Made by a program: the position numbers and the translations under genes
Notes under the pieces: model-generated
Database searches by the model: none
Seen by the model: the letters and a program-made list of their open reading frames with translations, nothing else
What the model was told of the DNA's origin: nothing
IMG/VR virus record: IMGVR_UViG_3300034071_001887
Span: 1-54,654 of that record
DNA from: a virus
Strand: one strand, 5' to 3'
Length of the DNA stretch: 54,654 nt
Part shown: piece after piece, positions 50,101 to 54,654 of the stretch
How positions within the stretch are numbered: position 1 is the stretch's first letter
Layout: each line of letters starts with the position of its first letter

Positions 50101-50311
50101 GCCAAGACCAAACTTTCTCGTCGTAGATGAAGGAATGTCGGCATTAGATGCGTCCAACATGCCTATGTTGCATGCATTATTTGATTATCTAAAACGTAAT
50201 TTTGAGTTTATTATTATAATAAGCCATCTTGACGCTATGCGAGATATGGTAGACAAGCAACTTGAGATAAAGAAGGAAAACGGGTTCAGTAAGATAGATA
50301 ATACCGTCTGA
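47105..50311 (+). CDS. Fused SbcD-SbcC (gp47-gp46) recombination nuclease
   Basis: A 1068-residue fusion. Residues about 15-330 are an Mre11/SbcD nuclease: VVHISDIHI, NTGDTLH, IIAGNHDCL and MLGDIHMAQ metal motifs. Residues about 395 on are Rad50/SbcC: Walker A FAANASGKSSLMDAL (about 423-437, with Ala in place of the first Gly), a long coiled coil with a zinc-hook CKYC (about 742), a signature SGMEKFISGLALRVAL, and Walker B NFLVVDEGMSALDAS (about 1002). In T4 these are separate genes 47 and 46, which resect DNA ends for recombination-dependent replication. Fusion fixes a 1:1 ratio. Confidence 0.93.
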   Translation: MVDTFEKLDIGLSKIDYVVHISDIHIRLTKRHEEYREAFEKLYAEISKTPENTVIINTGDTLHSKVDLSPEAVQITSEFFHKLSELRPTIIIAGNHDCLLTNATRLDSISPIVDNLKHKKLFYLKNTGLYGAANLLINNMSVFDDVTKYIKLKNVTKKINTSFDTKIALYHGGVLNARTDIGYAVSDKTITNELFDGHDIAMLGDIHMAQDLQQYDETNEKPIIRYAGSLIQQNHGEALLGHGLSLWNIKQRTYSHVEIPNDYGYFTIDVDDGKLITDITTMPRKPKLRVRCKESVATEVKKVINELRKTYEITDLIYVRVDTDGATKVAQAQNISNLNQIGNIDYQNKIITDYLRKKFVDVMDDETIDTVCKINKELNTGLSKDDTSRNIRWKPVKFEFSNMFSYGEKNILDFTKLEDVYGLFAANASGKSSLMDALCFTVFDKSARAFKATHVMNSQKMSFSGKFTFEINNVHYVIEREGKRDKKNNVKVDVNFYKLNGDEKVSLNSEARRSTNEIIRDYLGDYDDFVLTTLALQGNQGSFIDMGQTERKELLSQFIGLNLFDKLASLAADKTKELSGAVKLFNKENGLKKISQTSNDIELLDSKINDLNAQKETQTAFKNEVDAEIDAKKATIVKLENVPTNIMPIVRERDNLVSKNKSANEAIEKIDIEVSAKKPIYVEAANKLKEFPDDLKEKHDKYQTLSRTKQRIETEMDKLKTIVSEKLKKLAHLDKHEYDPNCKYCCDNIFVKDAISTRESLAADRTEAKELSDALSNIKTEMEAYAEYVSKYEESVKLKEILNTLTAFISKKELEKTNLKSGVERNDARIKELQDQIELYEKSKEIVESNKAIEDIVNELKIKASNISSKLKNIEKEHMDAYSKKVSAVDQLKESEKQLFTIQQYEDDLSAYQYYISAVGKDGVPYQIISDAIPKIEQEVNNILSHIVEFSVSIETDGKNVNVYIKYEDKKWPLELCSGMEKFISGLALRVALINISNLPRPNFLVVDEGMSALDASNMPMLHALFDYLKRNFEFIIIISHLDAMRDMVDKQLEIKKENGFSKIDNTV

Positions 50312-50315
50312 TATA

Positions 50316-50323
50316 TATTTATA
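50316..50323 (+). promoter_or_regulatory. TATTTATA box (putative late promoter)
   Basis: Perfect octamer ending 22 bases before the ATG at 50346. It marks the change from DNA-metabolism to virion genes. Confidence 0.55.
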
Positions 50324-50345
50324 ACCATAGGAACTATAAAAACCT

Positions 50346-52559
50346 ATGGCACAAATATTTGACGCGGATTACAACTCTAACACCTACTTTTTTCTAACTA
50401 ATTTTAGTGATGTACTAAAAGCGGGCAAGAATTCGTTTACGGTAAATACAACCCCGTATGTTATACCTAATGCCCTACTCACGGTTAGGGTATATGACAC
50501 GCAAAACAATCTTTTACCGAGCGGTATAATCAAACCGACGAATGCTCTTTTTTCAGAGCAAACATTAACCGGTCAGTTATATTATGTAAATGTATCCAAA
50601 GATACAATCAATGGCATAGGAAAAATAGAAATAAAAGGGCTGGGTGTAAATCTGTTAGACTATACCGGTAGCATTGCTTATTATAATAACATAGGATACA
50701 AGATAAGCAACGATCAAAAACTTCCTCTTATTACCGCACCATCTTTGGATAAGATATTACAAACCGTAGAAGTTGTATGGACCAGAAACTTACTGATAGA
50801 TACTAGCAAAAAAACTGATTCTGAGGTAAGGTTTTTTACATCGCCATATATTAGAACAAAATCGGAAATATATTCACTGCCGTCATATCCAACGAGTTCA
50901 TATAGATTATCTTCTGGGTCTTTTTCTTCCATAGCGGTGTCTCCACGCAATAATTCAAATGGAGATTATGATTATCAGTTTGAAGATGCATCATATCAAT
51001 TATACTGGAAATCTGGAAATAAGTTTAGTGCCAGTATGGAAGGCGAAAACATACGCCTTAAAAATCCGACCGTAACAAAGTTTACATATACAAACTTTGG
51101 TGATAATAGAGTAGAGTATCAAGGCGTATTGAATACAGACTTTATCGCAAAAATAAAGCGAGTAGTAAATGAAACTTCGCTATTGCTTGATATACCATTT
51201 ACCACGGTGTCTGAACTTATCAACTCAACGAACGAGGATTCGCCATACGCCAAAAACAATCTTGTTCAGTTGAAAGGATATACGGTAATAGATGACGCCG
51301 CCAAGCAAACTGTATTTCACAAGAAAAATTTTTATGTATTAAGTTTGTCTGATGGTCAATATGAAATATTTCACAAACAAATACCAGTCACATTGCCAAG
51401 AACCACGACATATCTTGCATCTACACTGAACATTGAATGTAATAATGCTAGAACATTGTGTGGCGACTTATCATACTACAAGATATATGGCAGAAGTTTA
51501 AACACGCCAATATCAAAAACATTGCTGGCTGAAGGTAAGATTGAAGCAGAACACGTTATACGTTCAAAAAAGTTTGATAATGGACTGTATGATAATGCGG
51601 CATATTTTTATAACAACGCACACGTAAATAAGCATTGGTTTATAAAAGGCGGATGCGTTTTTGCTCAAAGCAACGAAGTGCTTATGAATGGTGCCAGAAT
51701 AAGCCACGCCGATAATAGTTCATTGAGTGATTATGTAATATTCAAGGATAATACATTTTCAGGTTCAACCGACTTTACGTATTATGGACCTAACTTGCTG
51801 AATAACTCATATTGGTATGCTAATACAGACGCATTTATAAACTATGGTATATATCCAACGTCGTCATATCTTGGCATAAATAACATTCCATATATATCAA
51901 ACTACAGTGCTTCACAAGAAAATCTAATAAACGGACAGATTCACGACAGTAATCCTATCAGATTACGTCAAAATACTTTATATAAGTTCAGTATGAAAGT
52001 AAAAGCGGGTGCCAATAACTCAAATGACGCCAAATTATATACTTATTATATAAGTGGAACAAATAAAAAAATGATCGGATATATAGACAGTTCATACAAC
52101 TTTGGTGCTAATGAGTCATACGAAAAGACATTTTTCAATGAACAAGAGTCATTTGGTACTATACTTCTCGCACCAAGCAAAGGCGAATGGAACATATCTG
52201 ATATTTCTATACAGCCATATCAAAATATAGATTATTCTATTGATAGTTTTAGCGTAAAAATACCATTTACACCCAAAGTGCCCAATGAACTATATGAAAT
52301 AGAAATGGAACTATATGATGCCCAAAACAGATTGGCATATGGCTCAAACTCATATACTTTTGCTTATAATAAAAGATTTATGCCATTAAAAACAAAAATA
52401 TTCGTAGATCCAACTGGTGCCGTAGTCAGCGACGTTCCATTGACCGTGATAAGTGGTGGTGGCGGAGGTGGCGGAGGTGGCGGAGGTGGCGGAGGTGGCG
52501 GCGGAGGTGGGACAATTATAGACATTGTTCTAGATGGTGGAGATGCTGGTTCTACTTGA
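50346..52559 (+). CDS. Tail/fibre structural protein with jelly-roll segment and polyglycine tract
   Basis: A 737-residue beta-rich protein. N-terminal beta domains (FTVNTTPYVIPNALLTVRVY) are followed by a long middle region. Residues about 480-620 (YYGPNLLNNSYWYANTDAF, then LRQNTLYKFSMKVKAG and ISDISIQPY) resemble a CBM4/9-type jelly roll. Near the C-terminus 19 consecutive Gly (codons 52455-52511) precede IIDIVLDGGDAGST. Polyglycine helices form the tips of some T4-like adhesins, so this end may be a lattice or linker. The next fibre gene starts 13 bases on. Confidence 0.75.
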   Translation: MAQIFDADYNSNTYFFLTNFSDVLKAGKNSFTVNTTPYVIPNALLTVRVYDTQNNLLPSGIIKPTNALFSEQTLTGQLYYVNVSKDTINGIGKIEIKGLGVNLLDYTGSIAYYNNIGYKISNDQKLPLITAPSLDKILQTVEVVWTRNLLIDTSKKTDSEVRFFTSPYIRTKSEIYSLPSYPTSSYRLSSGSFSSIAVSPRNNSNGDYDYQFEDASYQLYWKSGNKFSASMEGENIRLKNPTVTKFTYTNFGDNRVEYQGVLNTDFIAKIKRVVNETSLLLDIPFTTVSELINSTNEDSPYAKNNLVQLKGYTVIDDAAKQTVFHKKNFYVLSLSDGQYEIFHKQIPVTLPRTTTYLASTLNIECNNARTLCGDLSYYKIYGRSLNTPISKTLLAEGKIEAEHVIRSKKFDNGLYDNAAYFYNNAHVNKHWFIKGGCVFAQSNEVLMNGARISHADNSSLSDYVIFKDNTFSGSTDFTYYGPNLLNNSYWYANTDAFINYGIYPTSSYLGINNIPYISNYSASQENLINGQIHDSNPIRLRQNTLYKFSMKVKAGANNSNDAKLYTYYISGTNKKMIGYIDSSYNFGANESYEKTFFNEQESFGTILLAPSKGEWNISDISIQPYQNIDYSIDSFSVKIPFTPKVPNELYEIEMELYDAQNRLAYGSNSYTFAYNKRFMPLKTKIFVDPTGAVVSDVPLTVISGGGGGGGGGGGGGGGGGGGTIIDIVLDGGDAGST
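52455..52511 (+). repeat. Polyglycine tract, 19 codons
   Basis: Mostly the 9-base unit GGTGGCGGA repeated four times, then GGT GGC GGC GGA GGT GGG. A likely slippage hotspot, in frame within the tail protein. Confidence 0.9.
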
Positions 52560-52567
52560 TATTTATA
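52560..52567 (+). promoter_or_regulatory. TATTTATA box overlapping the upstream stop
   Basis: The octamer begins at the last base but one of the upstream stop and ends 4 bases before the ATG at 52572. As a -10 box it would start transcription inside the gene, so here it may act otherwise. Confidence 0.35.
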
Positions 52568-52571
52568 GAAA

Positions 52572-54654
52572 ATGTCAACGATAAGAATTTCCAGAATTCA
52601 GTTAAAAAGAGATACTGCTGCAAATTGGACCGCAGCAAATCCTATTTTGTATGCTGGTGAATCTGGATTTGAACTTGATACGGGAAGACTAAAAATAGGA
52701 AATGGTACCGCATCGTGGACTAGTTTGCCGTATCTAAATTCTGGAGGTTCTGGTTCAATCGTGAGTGGTTCTATTGATTTAAGTCAAGTAAATCAAAATA
52801 TAATTCCTCAAACAGATAATTTGTATGATTTAGGAAGTCCATCCAAACGATGGAGAGATATATATGTAACTTCTGGGAGTTTATATGTAGGTTCGGTAAA
52901 ATTAACAGATCAAAATAATGGAACCCTTACAATACAACAGGGTGGCGGGCCAATAATAGCAATTCCTACAGAGTCCATCGATGTAGTTAGACAGGAACTA
53001 GGACTATTCTCTTCGTCCATATCTACCAACGTTAGAGTATTGGCTACGGCGTCAAGTTCTCTTAGTACAAGAGTTACTTCTCTAAACGACTCTCTGACCA
53101 GCGTATCTTCTTCTGTAATAATAAGATTAGATCAAGTTTCTGCGTCTTTATCTGCGAGTTATGGTGCATTTAGTGAAACTTTGATGCAGAATTCTGCATC
53201 AACTGCGGCATATGTAACTTCAGTATATGGCGCATTTTCCGATAGTTCTTCGTCTTTTGCCGCAAATATAAACAGTCTTGGTTCGTCGATATCAATAAAC
53301 AGCAGTTCTTTAGCAAGCTCTATAAAAACTATAGAAGCGACATTGACTACTACCAGCGAATCTATTGCGACTAGAATTGATACGATTGGCTCTACGGCAA
53401 CCTTTAATAGTGCGTCACTTGCCGCTTCAATAGATACTACATATACCACTTTTATAAATGCGAGTTCTTCTTTATCGGCAAAAGTAGAAAATCTTTCTTC
53501 TTACATAGCTGGTTCAGGTTCTTTGGATAGTGCATCATTAGCAGCAACAATAACTCAACTATCTTCTACACTAACAACTTTTAGCTCATCCGCCGCCACA
53601 CAGATTGTAGAATTAAATACGTCATTCACCAATGTTTCTGGAACTCTTGATTCCGGTGTTAAATCTATAAGAGATTCTTTTACTACAACCAGTGCGTCTT
53701 CTGCGTTAACTATAGATGAATTAAGAAGTTCTTTTTCAACTACAAGTTCTTTACTTGAATCTAGTATTTCTGGTATCAATTTGACCTTAACTGACGCAAG
53801 TTCTTCATTGGCTTCAAGGGTTGACACAATATCATCTAATATAATAAATGCAAGTTCTTCATTGGCTGCATCTATAACTACAGTAAATACCACATTCACA
53901 AATTCAAGTTCGTCTTTTGCTGGAAGAATAGATGTAATTGCTGCCGCTGCGGCTGGTACAGGTTCTTTGGATAGTGCTTCACTGGCCGCATCCATAACAG
54001 AAGTTAATACTGCGTTAACTAACACAAGTTCTTCATTAGCACTTAGCATAACATCATTCAGTTCTTCTTTTGCAAACACTTCGGCAGCATTAAATTCGTC
54101 TATAGAAACTATAAATAGTACAATAACTACTGACAGTTCTTCTGCCGCAACGAGAATGGACACTCTTCGGAGTTCTATAGATACAAATAGTTCTTCTCTG
54201 GCAGCAAGTATAACAACTACGGATAGTACTATAACTAGCAACAGTTCGTCCGCAGCGACCAGCCTGAGAAACTTGTCAGCGGCACTAAACCTGAGTGGTT
54301 CAGTCTTCACGGCAAGCATACAAAAGGTAGACAGTGCGGTCACCAACAACAGTTCGTCCGCAGCCACCAGCCTTGTCAATCTGTCTGCCGCACTCAACCT
54401 GAGTGGTTCAGTCTTTACGGCAAGTATACAAAAGGTGGACAGTGCGGTCACCAACAACAGTTCGTCCGCAGCCACCAGCCTCGTTAACCTGTCTGCCGCC
54501 CTCAACCTGAGTGGCTCTGCCTTCACAGCCAGCATACAAAAGGTGGACAGTGCGGTCACCAACAACAGTTCGTCCGCAGCCACCAGCCTCGTCAACCTGT
54601 CTGCTGCCCTCAACCTGAGTGGCTCTTCATTCACGGCCAGCATACAAAAGGTGG
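52572..54654 (+). CDS. Tail fibre protein, repeat-rich (partial, open at the window end)
   Basis: At least 694 residues, no stop before the edge. Residues 1-55 (IQLKRDTAANWTAANPILYA, then DTGRLKIGNGTASWTSLPYL) match the N-terminal module of Mtd-like and T4-like fibres. NLYDLGSPSKRWRDIYV (about 80-96) is the recurrent fibre motif that packs trimers. The rest is a Ser/Thr/Ala-rich heptad-like stalk with dozens of SSSLAASI and SSSFA units. From 54240 on, exact 36-residue repeats appear in DNA of clearly higher GC. The receptor-binding tip lies beyond the window. A - strand open frame across 53555-54643 is its shadow. Confidence 0.85.
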   Translation, partial: MSTIRISRIQLKRDTAANWTAANPILYAGESGFELDTGRLKIGNGTASWTSLPYLNSGGSGSIVSGSIDLSQVNQNIIPQTDNLYDLGSPSKRWRDIYVTSGSLYVGSVKLTDQNNGTLTIQQGGGPIIAIPTESIDVVRQELGLFSSSISTNVRVLATASSSLSTRVTSLNDSLTSVSSSVIIRLDQVSASLSASYGAFSETLMQNSASTAAYVTSVYGAFSDSSSSFAANINSLGSSISINSSSLASSIKTIEATLTTTSESIATRIDTIGSTATFNSASLAASIDTTYTTFINASSSLSAKVENLSSYIAGSGSLDSASLAATITQLSSTLTTFSSSAATQIVELNTSFTNVSGTLDSGVKSIRDSFTTTSASSALTIDELRSSFSTTSSLLESSISGINLTLTDASSSLASRVDTISSNIINASSSLAASITTVNTTFTNSSSSFAGRIDVIAAAAAGTGSLDSASLAASITEVNTALTNTSSSLALSITSFSSSFANTSAALNSSIETINSTITTDSSSAATRMDTLRSSIDTNSSSLAASITTTDSTITSNSSSAATSLRNLSAALNLSGSVFTASIQKVDSAVTNNSSSAATSLVNLSAALNLSGSVFTASIQKVDSAVTNNSSSAATSLVNLSAALNLSGSAFTASIQKVDSAVTNNSSSAATSLVNLSAALNLSGSSFTASIQKV
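54240..54654 (+). repeat. 108-base tandem repeats in the fibre stalk
   Basis: Units begin at 54240, 54348, 54456 and 54564; the last is cut by the window end. Each encodes 36 residues (NSSSAATSLVNLSAALNLSG, then a FTASIQKVDSAVTN part). The units differ by only a few bases from each other but much from the older stalk repeats upstream. Confidence 0.92.

Noticed and set aside
53555-54643. A 362-residue - strand ORF over the fibre stalk
   Set aside because: Mirror of the Ser/Ala/Thr repeat codons. The + frame has a recognised fibre N-terminus and runs through the entire region.
54240-54654. Regular 108-base repeats as a possible CRISPR array
   Set aside because: Units are directly adjacent, in frame and without unique spacers; they are coding tandem repeats.

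Overview
The window is AT-rich, almost entirely coding and transcribed nearly all on the + strand, with one clear - strand gene. It reads as part of the genome of a large, lytic, contractile-tailed phage distantly related to T4. The markers are a gp25-like and a gp6-like baseplate wedge protein, a gp55-like late sigma factor, a gp61-like primase, a gp46/gp47-like recombination nuclease, a RuvC-like resolvase and a Mtd/T4-type tail fibre. PhoH, Hsp20 and peptide deformylase are passengers familiar from aquatic T4-like phages. The host cannot be named from this sequence; near-consensus TTGACA promoters imply a bacterium with an ordinary housekeeping sigma factor.

Layout. 1-8641: small structural and accessory genes, a GC-richer trio of small basic proteins closed by a strong terminator, a 973-residue repeat protein, two HExxH proteins and PhoH. 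8724-12642: three tail-fibre-like proteins with long Thr/Pro-rich linkers. 12714-17903: a tightly packed six-gene sugar-modification operon (GT60-like polypeptide GlcNAc-transferase, FkbM methyltransferase, DUF3431, two further glycosyltransferase-like proteins, HtrL/YibB-like). 17943-25969: accessory genes with their own sigma70-like promoters (HD hydrolase, Hsp20, a secreted Ig-domain protein, an orphan DNA methyltransferase, a papain-like hydrolase, a membrane coiled-coil protein, peptide deformylase) and a candidate structured RNA. 25973-44238: late sigma factor followed by the baseplate/tail module. 44257-50311: DNA metabolism (RuvC-like, GIY-YIG endonuclease, primase, fused SbcD-SbcC). 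50346-54654: a tail protein with a polyglycine tract and a repeat-rich tail fibre that runs off the window.

How it fits together. Two transcription signals segregate with gene class. A strand-specific TATTTAT(A/T) box, the reverse complement of the T4 late box, lies 3-23 bases upstream of many starts, mostly of virion genes. TTGACA-N16-TATAAT-like promoters lie mainly before non-structural genes. The most interesting hypothesis is that the Thr/Pro-rich linkers are glycosylated by the operon that directly follows them: GT60 enzymes are known to add GlcNAc to Thr or hydroxyproline of mucin-like and Skp1 proteins, and the operon also carries elongating-type transferases and a possible capping methyltransferase. 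This would be a phage-encoded mucin-like O-glycosylation system for its own fibres.

All functional calls rest on motifs read by eye; no database search was possible. No gap of 300 bases or more lacks a gene, and no tRNA, rRNA, CRISPR array, integrase or reverse transcriptase was seen.
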